From: Anaerolineae bacterium
GTDB taxonomy: Bacteria > Chloroflexota > Anaerolineae > Aggregatilineales > Phototrophicaceae
Assembly (NCBI GenBank): GCA_022820665.1
Contig: JAJEFB010000021.1
Location: 1 to 64,000 of the forward strand
Direction: 5' to 3'
Length of the DNA stretch: 64,000 nt
Shown here: one piece after another, positions 1 to 8,210 of the stretch
Layout: each line of letters opens with the position of its first letter
Numbering within the stretch: position 1 is the first letter of the stretch
The notes under the pieces: generated by a model
What the model saw: only the letters and a program-made list of their open reading frames with translations
Databases searched by the model: none
What the model was told of the DNA's origin: nothing
Program-made: the position numbers and the translations under genes

Positions 1-705
1 CTTGGCCGCATACTGCTTCCAGATTGTCACAGATGGCGAATCTGCCAACTCAAGCCACTCTTCGCGTTTTGCCTGACCAGCGTAATGCAGCTTCATCTCC
101 TCTATGTACTTCTGCAGATACGCTTCCGCCTGCCGATCCGCTCCCGCATCCCAGCCGTAGGGCGCGAAATTCTTCAGATAGCCTACCAAATCGTCATAAT
201 AATGTTCGAAGAGACCTTCGTGGCGGACTGACTTTGCCACGGCGCTGACCAGTTCGTCATCGCTTCCCACTTCCATTGGACGCGACCCGAACTCGCTCGA
301 CCAGCCGAACGCCAGATCCAGCGCGCTGATGTCCGCTGTCGTTTCTGGCTGCGCAGAGTCCGCAGCAACAGCGATCTGCGGCTTGTCCGATGCCTCTTTG
401 TCCCGATCAGGCTTCTTGTCACTACTTGAGGATGATGACGGAGGTTTCGGGATGCTGATAATGCTAGGGTACACCGGCCCCGGTCCGCCAAGGTTGGGCG
501 GCGCCGGGTTTTCCGGTCCGTAAGTGGGACGGTCGGCCGGAGGATTTGCTGTAGAAGGTCTTTGTGGAGTCGCTGGCGCCGGGCTCAGAAAGTCTCCCGG
601 AACGGCAACATAGGGATTGGAATGCGATTCCGGTTTCGGTTTCGGCTTTGGCTTGCCGCCACCACTAGGAGTTCCATCAGCCGGCTTCATTTCTGGACGT
701 AACAT
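1..705 (-). CDS. Proline-rich hypothetical protein, C-terminus beyond window
   Basis: The frame is open from an ATG at 705 to the window edge (235 codons, no stop), so the 3' end is missing. AGGAGG lies 6-7 bases before the ATG, which fixes the start. Residues 1 to about 115 are low complexity: Gly/Lys/Pro runs, many Pro, then a run of six Ser followed by Asp/Lys. The remainder (about 120-235) looks like a folded helical region rich in Glu, Tyr and Trp. There is no signal peptide or membrane segment, so it is probably cytoplasmic. I do not recognise the family. It is divergent from the isomerase-like gene that starts at 1004. Confidence 0.75.
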   Translation of the reverse strand, partial: MLRPEMKPADGTPSGGGKPKPKPKPESHSNPYVAVPGDFLSPAPATPQRPSTANPPADRPTYGPENPAPPNLGGPGPVYPSIISIPKPPSSSSSSDKKPDRDKEASDKPQIAVAADSAQPETTADISALDLAFGWSSEFGSRPMEVGSDDELVSAVAKSVRHEGLFEHYYDDLVGYLKNFAPYGWDAGADRQAEAYLQKYIEEMKLHYAGQAKREEWLELADSPSVTIWKQYAAK

Positions 706-1003
706 CGTCTTCCTCCTGTAACATCAAGCTGATCTGTGAATGCGCCCGCTGCGATATGCCCTGTCACAAGCCGGTCCGCGCGGCGCAGGTCATGATTTCA
801 TCTAACCTGCCGCTATGATAGCACACTTGTTCTCATACGCAAGCAGCGATTTCAGGATTGCCCCAAAGTCGGCGGATTATCGTCGTCAATTGTCGCTCGC
901 GCCTCTCGACCCCCCGCATACTGTGTTAAGCGCCTTTCTCACGCTTTTCAACATGAGGAAGCCAAGTAAAATACCCCAAATTCGTCGAAACAGGAGAACG
1001 CAT
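706..1003. other. Divergent intergenic region
   Basis: About 300 bases between two divergently read genes. It must hold both promoters, but I see no convincing -35/-10 pair and no palindrome. An open frame runs upstream of 1004 in the frame of the next gene, but it lacks a ribosome site and has no family-like sequence, so I treat it as non-coding. Confidence 0.5.
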
Positions 1004-1873
1004 ATGAAGACAGCAACTGGGAATTTTCCGCTTGGCTGGCGGCGGCGCAACTTTGGCTGGGAGCAGGACCTGGACGGCATGATCGCCTGGGCGCTGGCGA
1101 ACGATTTGGAGGTCATCGACCTGGGGCGCGATGCCGATGTTTGTACGCAGGCGGTGGTTGACGCCGGTCTGCGCGTCGGCAGCGCCGATCTGAGCGTCTG
1201 GGGCGAGATGATGTCTCCCGATGCCGGCGCGCGGGCAGAGGCTGTCGCGCGCAATGCCGCATACATCAAAGATTGCGCCGCCGCCGGAGCCAAGACCTTT
1301 TTCATCTGCATGATACCGGAAGACCCGGCCCGCAATCGCGCCGAAAACTTCGGTTATATGGTCGAAAGCTACAGCGCGCTGAAGCCGACCTTTGAAGAGC
1401 ATGACGCTTACCTGGTGATCGAAGGCTGGCCCGGTCCCGGGTCGCTTGTTTGCACGCCGGAGACTTACCGCGCCTTTATCGAAGAGGTCGATTCGCCCAA
1501 TATGGGCGTCAACTATGATCCCTCGCACCTCGTGCGCATGGGTATCGACCCGATTCGCTTTCTCAAGGAATTCGTGGGTCACGTCTTCCATGTACATGGA
1601 AAGGACTGCATGATCATCGAGGAGAATCTCTATCAATACGGCAACCTGCAAGAGGCGACATTTGGCTCCCCCTACAAATACGGCGGCATGAACTGGCGCT
1701 ATACTATACCCGGGCACGGTATCTCCGACTGGAAGATCATCCTGAGTATCTTGAAGGAGAACAACTATGGCGGCTGCGTCAGCATCGAACTGGAAGACCA
1801 CTTCTACGATGACACGGAATTCGATCAGAAACAGGGCGTGTTGCAGGGCGTGAAGTTCCTGGCCGGGTCCTGA
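1004..1873 (+). CDS. Sugar phosphate isomerase/epimerase-like TIM barrel protein
   Basis: 289 residues, the usual length for the xylose-isomerase-like TIM barrel superfamily (IolE, IolH, hydroxypyruvate isomerase and relatives). The ATG at 1004 has an AGGAG eight bases upstream; the open frame continues further 5' but without family sequence. Metal-site type residues are visible in strand-end motifs: VIEGWPG near 145, NYDPSHL near 170, HVHGKD near 195 and SIELEDHF near 265. It probably acts on a keto or aldo sugar, or sugar acid, in the cytoplasm; the exact substrate cannot be read. It heads a same-strand group with a dehydrogenase, a second TIM barrel and an aldo/keto reductase, which suggests a sugar-acid or polyol route. 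Confidence 0.85.
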   Translation: MKTATGNFPLGWRRRNFGWEQDLDGMIAWALANDLEVIDLGRDADVCTQAVVDAGLRVGSADLSVWGEMMSPDAGARAEAVARNAAYIKDCAAAGAKTFFICMIPEDPARNRAENFGYMVESYSALKPTFEEHDAYLVIEGWPGPGSLVCTPETYRAFIEEVDSPNMGVNYDPSHLVRMGIDPIRFLKEFVGHVFHVHGKDCMIIEENLYQYGNLQEATFGSPYKYGGMNWRYTIPGHGISDWKIILSILKENNYGGCVSIELEDHFYDDTEFDQKQGVLQGVKFLAGS

Positions 1874-1934
1874 GAGCCGGCTTGCGTAGCCGTCGTCTGA
1901 AGCCCAATGGCGATATAAAGTTTGTATCGAATAG

Positions 1935-1966
1935 ATTAGGGGCGACTCGCCAGAGTCGCCCCTAAT
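1935..1966. repeat. Intergenic perfect hairpin, GGGCGA family
   Basis: A 14 bp perfect stem with a 4-base loop (GCCA) lies between the TIM barrel gene and the dehydrogenase gene. Its core GGGCGACTC/GAGTCGCCC belongs to the hairpin family also seen near 4858, 11848, 20854, 30984 and 53009. There is no T-tract, so it is more likely a dispersed REP-like repeat or mRNA stabiliser than a terminator. Confidence 0.7.
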
Positions 1967-1985
1967 AATACAAGGAACAGAAATA

Positions 1986-2867
1986 ATGAAAACTACAGCA
2001 TTAGTCGGCTTGGGCAATATGGGTATTGGCATGGCGAAGAATCTGCTTCAAGCCGGCTTTCCGGTGATTGGCTATGATCTTCGCGCGGATCGGGGGGACT
2101 TGCTGTCGGCAATGGGCGGCAAGCCTGCCGGGAGGCTGGCGGATCTGGGTACTGCGGATGTCGTCTTTGTCATGGTCATGAGTGGGGCGCAGGTACAGGA
2201 TGTAGTCGGTAACTTGAAGACAATTCTGAACGATGGCGCGACCATCATTGTCACCGCTACCATCGCGCCTGCGGAAATGCGCGCCGTTGACGATGCCTTG
2301 GCGGGCGGCAAGCTCAACTTGATCGATAGCCCGGTCAGCGGCGGCAAGTTCGGCGCGGATGCGGGTACATTGACCTTGATGGTCGCGGCGACTAACGAGG
2401 TCTTCGCGGCTAATCAGGATGTGCTGAAGGCTGTGGGCGAGCAAATCTTCCATGTAGGCGAGTCGCCCGGGATGGGGCAGACGGTCAAAGCGTCGCTGCA
2501 AGCCCTGATCGGCGTCACCTTTGTCGGCATCTTCGAATCACTGGCGATGGGCGCCAAAGCCGGTATCAAGGGCGAGACGCTCTATGAAGTCTTCGCCAGC
2601 ACCCACGTTGGCAATACGCCGTTTTTCAAGAATTGCGCCGAGCTGATTATGGACCGGCGATTCGAAGATACGGGCAGCCGAATCGACACCATGTACAAGG
2701 ACTTGGGCATTAGTATGACGATGGCGCGGGAAAACGGCATGCCCCTCTTCGCCACCAGCACAGCCTACGAATTGTTCCAAGCCGGCATCTCGCTCTACCC
2801 CGAGGGGGATAACTGGTCCATTGTCAAGTTATTGGAGCAAATCTCGGGGACTGAAGTTCATTGGTAA
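1986..2867 (+). CDS. NAD(P)-dependent beta-hydroxyacid dehydrogenase (3-hydroxyisobutyrate dehydrogenase family)
   Basis: 293 residues, full length for the family that includes 3-hydroxyisobutyrate dehydrogenase, tartronate semialdehyde reductase and L-threonate dehydrogenase (LtnD). The dinucleotide-binding motif GLGNMG is at 8-13, the substrate motif DSPVSGG is near 118-124, and the catalytic lysine is K168 in GQTVKASLQ. The residue usually Asn four positions after the lysine is not Asn here, as recalled for LtnD-like members, so a four-carbon sugar acid is a reasonable guess. It would oxidise a beta-hydroxy acid with NAD+. It sits between two TIM-barrel isomerase-like genes, which recalls threonate/erythronate clusters, but the kinase and aldolase of that pathway are not here. 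Confidence 0.85.
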   Translation: MKTTALVGLGNMGIGMAKNLLQAGFPVIGYDLRADRGDLLSAMGGKPAGRLADLGTADVVFVMVMSGAQVQDVVGNLKTILNDGATIIVTATIAPAEMRAVDDALAGGKLNLIDSPVSGGKFGADAGTLTLMVAATNEVFAANQDVLKAVGEQIFHVGESPGMGQTVKASLQALIGVTFVGIFESLAMGAKAGIKGETLYEVFASTHVGNTPFFKNCAELIMDRRFEDTGSRIDTMYKDLGISMTMARENGMPLFATSTAYELFQAGISLYPEGDNWSIVKLLEQISGTEVHW

Positions 2868-2938
2868 ATCTTTTTAGCGATTGTTGCGGGAGCGGATAGG
2901 CGCATCCCGCGCGTGTTCTAGGATTTTGTGAGGTCAGA

Positions 2939-3805
2939 ATGGCGAAATTAGGCGTGATCACGGACGGGATCAGTCGCGAGTTCGAACACGCGCTGAGCGT
3001 GATGAACGAATTTGACTTGAAGCATGCCGAATTGCAATTCCTCTGGGATAAGGAAGTCGGCGATCTTGATGATCGACAGATGAACCGCGTTCAGCAGTTG
3101 CTCAAAGCGCATGGCGTATCGGTCTCTTGCATTTCCCGGCATATCTTCGGCGGGTTGTTGGTCGGCAGCGCGGACGCGACTGCCGGAGATTACCTGGCGC
3201 AGCTCGCCGCGTTGGAGCGCTGCATTGATATGGCCAAAGCCCTGGACTGCCCGCGCGTGCGGATCATGGCATTCCGGAAAGAGATGATCTTGTTCGGCAG
3301 CCATGGCGCGGAGGAATGGGTTGTGGCGAGTGGCGCCTGGGACAAAATGCGTCAGTTGGTGGCGCCAGCGGTGCAAATCGCCGAAGATCGCGACATAACG
3401 CTGGTTGTCGAAACCGGCAACAATGCCATGATCACATCGGCTTATCTGGCGCGCAAGCTCATTGACGAGTTGGGCTCGCAACGCCTCCGGGTACTTTGGG
3501 ATCCGGCGAACAGCCTCTATTGCGCGGAAGTCCCTTATCCCGATGGCTATGATTCGCTGCGCGGCGGCTACCTTGGTCACGTTCATCTGAAAGATGTTGT
3601 GGTGGAAATCGCTAAAGCGAGCGTCACCTGTAAACAGATGGGCTGTGGACATATGGGACCCTATTTGCCGCCGATCGCCGCTGCGCTGCGCGACGATGGC
3701 TATGACGGAGCCATTTCGCTGGAGTCGGTTTATCGTCCGCTGGGCGGCAGTTTTGAAGATGGATTCCGCGCGTCTATCGGGCGCTTTCGAGAACTCTTCG
3801 GCTAG
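2939..3805 (+). CDS. Sugar phosphate isomerase/epimerase-like TIM barrel protein
   Basis: 288 residues, a second and distinct member of the xylose-isomerase-like TIM barrel superfamily. The start ATG follows GTGAGGTCAGA, giving a GAGG ribosome site. Candidate metal ligands are in LVVETGNNA (about 158), LWDPANSLY (about 185), GHVHLKDV (about 215) and ISLESVYR (about 260), the usual Glu/Asp/His/Glu spacing. It is read with the dehydrogenase just upstream and probably catalyses an isomerisation or epimerisation step in the same pathway. The substrate is unknown. Confidence 0.85.
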   Translation: MAKLGVITDGISREFEHALSVMNEFDLKHAELQFLWDKEVGDLDDRQMNRVQQLLKAHGVSVSCISRHIFGGLLVGSADATAGDYLAQLAALERCIDMAKALDCPRVRIMAFRKEMILFGSHGAEEWVVASGAWDKMRQLVAPAVQIAEDRDITLVVETGNNAMITSAYLARKLIDELGSQRLRVLWDPANSLYCAEVPYPDGYDSLRGGYLGHVHLKDVVVEIAKASVTCKQMGCGHMGPYLPPIAAALRDDGYDGAISLESVYRPLGGSFEDGFRASIGRFRELFG

Positions 3806-3918
3806 ATAAGGACCGCGAAAGGCACAAGGCGCCGCGGCAAAATCTATGCAATGCGCAATCGCTTACCCCGCCGATTGCGTTATAATGGGGGCGCTGGTTC
3901 AAATGACAAGGAGGACTC

Positions 3919-4779
3919 ATGGCCATCCCAAAGAAAGAATTCGGACGTAGCGGGCATCTCAGCACGCGCTTGCTTTTCGGCGCGGCGGCTTTCAGCGATG
4001 TCACGCAGGACGAAGCCGACCGCACTATGCAGATGCTCATCGACAATGGCGTCAACCACATCGACACAGCCGCGAGCTACGGCGACTCGGAAAAGCGACT
4101 TGGTCCCTGGATGGAGGAATACCGCGGCGATTTTTTCCTGGCCACCAAAACGGGCGAGCGTACTTATGAGAAAGCGAAAGCCGAGTTCGAGCGTTCATTA
4201 AAGAGGCTGCGCGTTGACGAGGTCGATCTGATTCAGTTGCACTACCTGGTTGGGGAAGAAGAATGGGAAGTGGCGATGGGACCGGATGGCGCGCTGAAGT
4301 ATTTGCTGGAAGCGCGGGAGCAGGGTTTGGTGAAGTACATTGGCGTGACGGGCCACGATGTCGCCATAGCGGGTATGCACCTGAAGAGCATAAACCACTT
4401 CGACTTTGATTCGGTGCTGCTGCCCTACAACTATCCGATGATGCAGAACGAGACTTATCGAGCCGCTTTTGAAGAAGTCCTGCGGATATGCAAGGCGGAG
4501 AAGCGCGCCGTGCAGACGATCAAGTCCATCACGCGGCGTCCTTATCCCGGCGATGGGCGCAGCCATGCCACCTGGTACGAGCCGCTGACCGATCAAGCCA
4601 GCATCGACAAAGCCGTGCATTGGGTTTTGGGCAACGAAGATGTTTTCCTCAATACCGCGGGCGATATCACGCTGCTGCCGATGGTCTTGGACGCGGCGCA
4701 TCGCTTCCAAGGGCGGACGCCGGAAGCCGAGATGCAGGCGATGGCAGCGGAATGGGAGATGGCGCCGCTGTTTGTTTAA
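3919..4779 (+). CDS. Aldo/keto reductase
   Basis: 286 residues. The AKR catalytic tetrad is visible: D49 in HIDTA, Y54 in ASYGDSE, K77 in LATKTG and H108 in IQLHYL. The ATG follows AAGGAGGACTC, a strong ribosome site. Family members reduce aldehydes or ketones of sugars with NADPH. The conserved core and the C-terminal ending are both present, so the gene looks intact. It closes the catabolic group that starts at 1004, about 110 bases after the second TIM barrel gene, so it may have its own promoter. A dispersed hairpin repeat follows. Confidence 0.85.
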   Translation: MAIPKKEFGRSGHLSTRLLFGAAAFSDVTQDEADRTMQMLIDNGVNHIDTAASYGDSEKRLGPWMEEYRGDFFLATKTGERTYEKAKAEFERSLKRLRVDEVDLIQLHYLVGEEEWEVAMGPDGALKYLLEAREQGLVKYIGVTGHDVAIAGMHLKSINHFDFDSVLLPYNYPMMQNETYRAAFEEVLRICKAEKRAVQTIKSITRRPYPGDGRSHATWYEPLTDQASIDKAVHWVLGNEDVFLNTAGDITLLPMVLDAAHRFQGRTPEAEMQAMAAEWEMAPLFV

Positions 4780-4857
4780 GGCTTGCCCGCTACAGGCGAA
4801 ATACAGTTCCATTTGTCCTTACTAATGCGGTTATCCAACCGTTCCTGGCTGGAAAGC

Positions 4858-4995
4858 GGGCGACCTGATAGGTCGCCCCTACATATCTTGTCCGTATTGT
4901 GTGGTTTGGATCGCAAAATGGTGTCATTTTTCGCTGTTGGCCAGGTATTTGCGTCTGTTTTATTCACCATAAGTTGAGTAGCGGATAAGCCTTTA
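4858..4995. repeat. Dispersed repeat, copy A (hairpin plus flank)
   Basis: It starts with the hairpin GGGCGACCT-N3-AGGTCGCCC (4858-4878), continues through CTACATATCTTG and GTGTGGTTTGG, then CAGGTATTTGCGTCTGTTTT and ends near GCGGATAAGCCTT. The same blocks in the same order occur at about 20728-20852. The hairpin and first flank occur inverted at about 11805-11868. It is non-coding. Confidence 0.65.
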
Positions 4996-4997
4996 AG

Positions 4998-5189
4998 ATG
5001 GAAACGCTGTTAGTAATTGCGCTGTTCGTGTCTTTTATCTATGCATTTGCTTTGGTTGCCACTTTAGCGATTGATCTCGTTTCCGGTCGTTTCAAAAGAC
5101 TAAAGAGTTTGCGAACCAATATGGGCGAAGCTCGTAGCGAACTCGACAAAAGGCGCAACCGTAGTGATAGATTCTGGGAGACAATTTAG
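4998..5189 (+). CDS. Small single-pass membrane protein, hypothetical
   Basis: 63 residues: one strong hydrophobic segment at about 3-28, then a basic cytoplasmic tail with many Arg/Lys. The ATG lacks a clear ribosome site. The reason to believe it is context: its TAG stop is followed at once by GTG of another reading frame (5190) that has a GGGAG site inside this gene, the arrangement of a coupled two-gene operon. Base composition is AT-richer than the flanks. Function unknown. Confidence 0.4.
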   Translation: METLLVIALFVSFIYAFALVATLAIDLVSGRFKRLKSLRTNMGEARSELDKRRNRSDRFWETI

Positions 5190-5261
5190 GTGAGTAATCC
5201 TATCCGCGCCTATTTATATCTCGATATTGATGAGTTGAATTCACTCTACGGCATTGACTGA
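5190..5261 (+). pseudogene. 23-codon stump of a DUF6414-like gene
   Basis: A GTG directly after the preceding stop opens 23 codons reading IRAYLYLDIDELNSLYGID, then TGA. This resembles, from memory, the N-terminus of proteins of the DUF6414 type, which begin with a strand ending YLD and a helix with SLY and normally continue for 200 or more residues. Nothing similar follows in the next 220 bases in any frame. I read it as the truncated 5' end of a larger gene once coupled to the small membrane protein. The family assignment is weak. Confidence 0.35.
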
Positions 5262-5482
5262 TTACCTTTCAAATCGCTAGGAATATCAATTCGCGATTTC
5301 GCGTAGATTGACCTTTTCACACTACCGCGGTTGGCTTTGAGTTACATTTCTAGTATCATTTCTTTTGTAGATTATATGCAGAGATGAAAGTAACAAAGAT
5401 AGGTGCAATCACTTCGCGAGATCCGGGTTGAGGTACGATCAAACATAGCGAAACTCGGTAACGTCTTTTAAGGAATGCGAAA

Positions 5483-6274
5483 ATGTATCAACCTAGCCTT
5501 TCAATTCTTGATTTAGACGAATCGTCGCATCAATTGATTAACGCGGACACCCTGGACAGTTCGATTCTTGACGCAGAAACCGTTGATTTGATTGTTACGT
5601 CGCCACCTTACAACGTAGGACTAGAGTATAACGATACAGATGACTCGATAGATTATGATGACTATCTACGTTTTTCGAGAGAATGGTTGGAGAATTGCTA
5701 CTATTGGTCAAAGTCAAAGGGTCGATTATGTGTCAACGTCTCTTTGGACAAGAACAAACTTGGCAAGGCCCCGCTTAGCGCAGATGTGACGCGCGTAGCG
5801 ATGGAAGCCGGATGGAAATATCATGCGACCATTGTTTGGAATGAAGGCAATATCTCGCGCCGAACAGCGTGGGGAAGTTGGATGTCTGCCAGCGCTCCGC
5901 ACGTCATTGCGCCTGTTGAAACCATAATAGTTTTGTACAAAGATGATTGGCGACGGGGAAATGTCGGTACATCAACGATTCGAGGGGAAGACTTTAAAGA
6001 ATGGGTGCTAGGCATTTGGACATTTCCAGGAGAAAGTCGTCGTAAGTTCATGCAACATGTGGCGCCATTTCCACGAGAATTACCTAAGCGCTGTATTCAG
6101 TTGTTTTCATTTCTTGAGGATACAGTATTGGACCCTTTCAGTGGGTCTGGTACGACGATGATCGAAGCAATTGAGAACGGACGGCGTTCTATCGGTATAG
6201 AGATCTCGGCAGAAGACTGCAAACTGAGCCGCGAGAGGATTCTCAACGAATGCGGAATACGTTTGAAAAACTAG
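5483..6274 (+). CDS. DNA methyltransferase of a type II restriction-modification system (N4-cytosine or N6-adenine, beta class)
   Basis: 263 residues, typical for the N6_N4_Mtase family. Motif IV (TSPPY) is at 39-43 and the SAM-binding motif I (DPFSGSGTT) is at 217-225; this order, catalytic motif first, marks the beta class. The SPPY form is commoner in N4-cytosine enzymes. AAGGA lies nine bases before the ATG. The downstream nuclease-like gene overlaps its 3' end by 25 bases, so the two are co-translated and should recognise the same DNA site. The sequence is AT-richer than the neighbouring sugar genes, which fits horizontal acquisition. Confidence 0.88.
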   Translation: MYQPSLSILDLDESSHQLINADTLDSSILDAETVDLIVTSPPYNVGLEYNDTDDSIDYDDYLRFSREWLENCYYWSKSKGRLCVNVSLDKNKLGKAPLSADVTRVAMEAGWKYHATIVWNEGNISRRTAWGSWMSASAPHVIAPVETIIVLYKDDWRRGNVGTSTIRGEDFKEWVLGIWTFPGESRRKFMQHVAPFPRELPKRCIQLFSFLEDTVLDPFSGSGTTMIEAIENGRRSIGIEISAEDCKLSRERILNECGIRLKN

Positions 6275-6846
6275 GATTGCCGTCCGAATTTGAAGAGACT
6301 CTCCACCACATTCCACAAGGTATTAGAGGTTCTGAGTTTGTCTGTAAAGGCTACGACTGGTATTGCAACGAATACGATACTTCGGCAGCGAGTCAACGTG
6401 GCAAGAATGGTAGAGTGCTAGAAGGACTCGTGTTGAAGGCTCTCTATGATTCCGGAATCCATCCAATCTATTATCAGGCGAAAGTAGCGAATATTCCACA
6501 TGTTATCTACGATATTCTGCTCTATCATTCAAAACGGCCGATTGTCTTGTCCTGCAAGGTTTCACTTCGCGAGCGCTGGAAACAAGCAGACCTAGAAGGT
6601 TCGGCACTAAAACAAGTATATCGCGGAGCCAGCAGTTACCTAATAACTCTAAGCGCTGGTGAAGGAAATCGAGTCCAACAAAGCATATCGGATTCGGAGG
6701 TTCTTGGACTTGATGAATGCATTGTAATCAGATCCCAAGGTGATAGATTTGACAATTTGATTCAAGAATTGCAGTGTAAGCAGTTCGTTGAATCGAGCCC
6801 GGTGTTACCCGTCACAGGCAAAGTCATTTCAGCCATCGAATCCTGA
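6250..6846 (+). CDS. Putative type II restriction endonuclease, PD-(D/E)XK-like
   Basis: 198 residues. It starts inside the methyltransferase gene (25-base overlap), the usual arrangement for a cognate endonuclease. A PD-(D/E)XK-like core can be traced: E59 in a helix (NGRVLEGLV), D88 in HVIYDILLY and K103 in IVLSCKVSLRERWKQ, with Ser in the middle position of the XK motif where Glu or Asp is commoner. The segment SLRERWKQ after the lysine recurs in type II nucleases. The recognition site cannot be inferred. No vsr or controller gene is adjacent. Confidence 0.7.
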   Translation: MRNTFEKLGLPSEFEETLHHIPQGIRGSEFVCKGYDWYCNEYDTSAASQRGKNGRVLEGLVLKALYDSGIHPIYYQAKVANIPHVIYDILLYHSKRPIVLSCKVSLRERWKQADLEGSALKQVYRGASSYLITLSAGEGNRVQQSISDSEVLGLDECIVIRSQGDRFDNLIQELQCKQFVESSPVLPVTGKVISAIES

Positions 6847-6945
6847 TCTATAAATTCGTTCCATAACCACAATGCTCTTGTACAGTAGCGTAGAGTGAAA
6901 CCCAATTCATATATAGTAAGCCTACAACTAGCTTCTAGTCTGTAT

Positions 6946-6974
6946 TTGACAATTTGAAGATAGTGTTGTATGGT
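6946..6974 (+). promoter_or_regulatory. Promoter of the lacI-type gene
   Basis: TTGACA at 6946-6951, a 17-base spacer, then TATGGT at 6969-6974. The palindromic operator at 6977-6992 follows directly and would cover the transcription start, so binding there should block initiation. Confidence 0.55.
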
Positions 6975-6976
6975 TG

Positions 6977-6992
6977 TTGAAACCGGTTTCAA
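6977..6992. promoter_or_regulatory. LacI-family operator O1 (autoregulation)
   Basis: TTGAAACCGGTTTCAA is a perfect 16 bp palindrome with the central CG typical of LacI-family operators. It lies 14 bases before the regulator start codon and just after its -10 box. The same 14-mer core recurs at 8152 and, with one change, at 8086. Confidence 0.85.
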
Positions 6993-7006
6993 AATGAGTG
7001 CGGCAC

Positions 7007-8032
7007 ATGAGCAACAAGCTCACCATTCAGCATATCGCGGAATTGGCGGATGTCTCGAAGGCAACTGTCTCTCGCGTGCTGAATGAATACCCGCATGTGC
7101 GGCCGGAAGTCCGCGAGAAAGTGCAAAAGGTCATCAGCGAGACGGGCTATCAGCCCAACAATATCGCCCGTCTGCTTGCGTCGGATCGATCCAGCATCAT
7201 CGGCTTGGTGATCTCCGCCAGCGCGCAGATGGTCTTCAACGATCCTTACTTCCCGGCTTTGACCGAAGCCATCTCCAGCGGCGCCGCCGACAACAATTTG
7301 ATACTTTCGCTCTTTGTCTCTTACACCGAGAAGCAGGGCAGAGATACGCTCAATGGCATCCTGGCCGCCGGATTATTCGACGGGCTGATTATCACGGCGG
7401 ATCACAAAGGCGACGCCTTTATCTCCCAGCTTCAAGAAGCCGAAATTCCCTTTGTTTTCATCGGACGGCCCAGCGAAGCGGAAGGCATCAATTATGTGGA
7501 TGCCGACAATGTGAAAGGCGGCTATCTGGCTACTTCGCACCTTGTTGACCTGGGTTATCGTCGTATCGGGACAATCGCCTCCGACCAGAATACCGCGGGC
7601 GACGATCGTCTGGCTGGTTACCAGTCGGCGCTGAAGGAGCGCGACATCGCCATAGAAAAGGGATTGCTGGCCTTTGGCGACTATACGCTGGAGAGCGGCT
7701 ATGCCGCCATGAAAGCGTTGATCCCGCGCAAGCCGGAAGCGGTATTTGTGGGGTCGGATACGATGGCGCTTGGCGCTTTGCGCGCGCTGCGCGAAGCTGG
7801 TTTGCGCGTTCCGGAAGACATCGCCCTGGTCAGCCATGACGATCTGCCCCCAGCCATACAAGCCGATCCGCCACTGACAACGGTGCAACAGCAGATCGCC
7901 ACGACGGGCCAAATGGCAGTCGAAAAGCTGGCGCAGATCATCATGACCGGCACAGCCCATCCGGCGCAGCACATCATCAACCCGGTTAAGCTGATTGTCC
8001 GCGCCAGTTGCGGCGCGGCGCAATTGAATTGA
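7007..8032 (+). CDS. LacI-family transcriptional regulator of the beta-glucan locus
   Basis: 341 residues from the ATG at 7007; a GTG three codons earlier is also possible. The N-terminal helix-turn-helix (TIQHIAELADVSKATVSRVLN, first ~25 residues) and hinge helix (NNIARLLAS) are followed by a periplasmic-binding-protein-like sugar sensor domain, full length for LacI/GalR regulators. It should repress the transport and hydrolase genes downstream until a sugar, here perhaps a beta-glucan oligosaccharide, binds. Operators O1 (6977) before its own gene and O2/O3 (8086, 8152) before the binding-protein gene support this directly. The ligand itself cannot be read from the sequence. Confidence 0.92.
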   Translation: MSNKLTIQHIAELADVSKATVSRVLNEYPHVRPEVREKVQKVISETGYQPNNIARLLASDRSSIIGLVISASAQMVFNDPYFPALTEAISSGAADNNLILSLFVSYTEKQGRDTLNGILAAGLFDGLIITADHKGDAFISQLQEAEIPFVFIGRPSEAEGINYVDADNVKGGYLATSHLVDLGYRRIGTIASDQNTAGDDRLAGYQSALKERDIAIEKGLLAFGDYTLESGYAAMKALIPRKPEAVFVGSDTMALGALRALREAGLRVPEDIALVSHDDLPPAIQADPPLTTVQQQIATTGQMAVEKLAQIIMTGTAHPAQHIINPVKLIVRASCGAAQLN

Positions 8033-8085
8033 AGATTGCTAGTCGAAAGGGGATGGCATTTGGAAGATTCTTTTTTCTCAGCTTT

Positions 8086-8099
8086 TGAAACCGGTTACA
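8086..8099. promoter_or_regulatory. LacI-family operator O2
   Basis: TGAAACCGGTTACA matches the O1/O3 core with one change in the right half. It lies 66 bp before O3, about six helical turns, a spacing compatible with cooperative binding or a small loop. Confidence 0.7.
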
Positions 8100-8151
8100 G
8101 ATCGCGCTCGGTCAAGCGGGCGATCTACCAGGGATGTTTTCCGCCCGGAAG

Positions 8152-8165
8152 TGAAACCGGTTTCA
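8152..8165. promoter_or_regulatory. LacI-family operator O3
   Basis: TGAAACCGGTTTCA is a perfect palindrome identical to the core of O1. It lies 45 bases before the start of the sugar-binding-protein gene and downstream of O2, placing the transport operon under the adjacent LacI-type regulator. Confidence 0.85.
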
Positions 8166-8210
8166 GGCTTAATGCTTCCATTCATTTAGTTACGTTTTAA
8201 GGAGAAGGAC

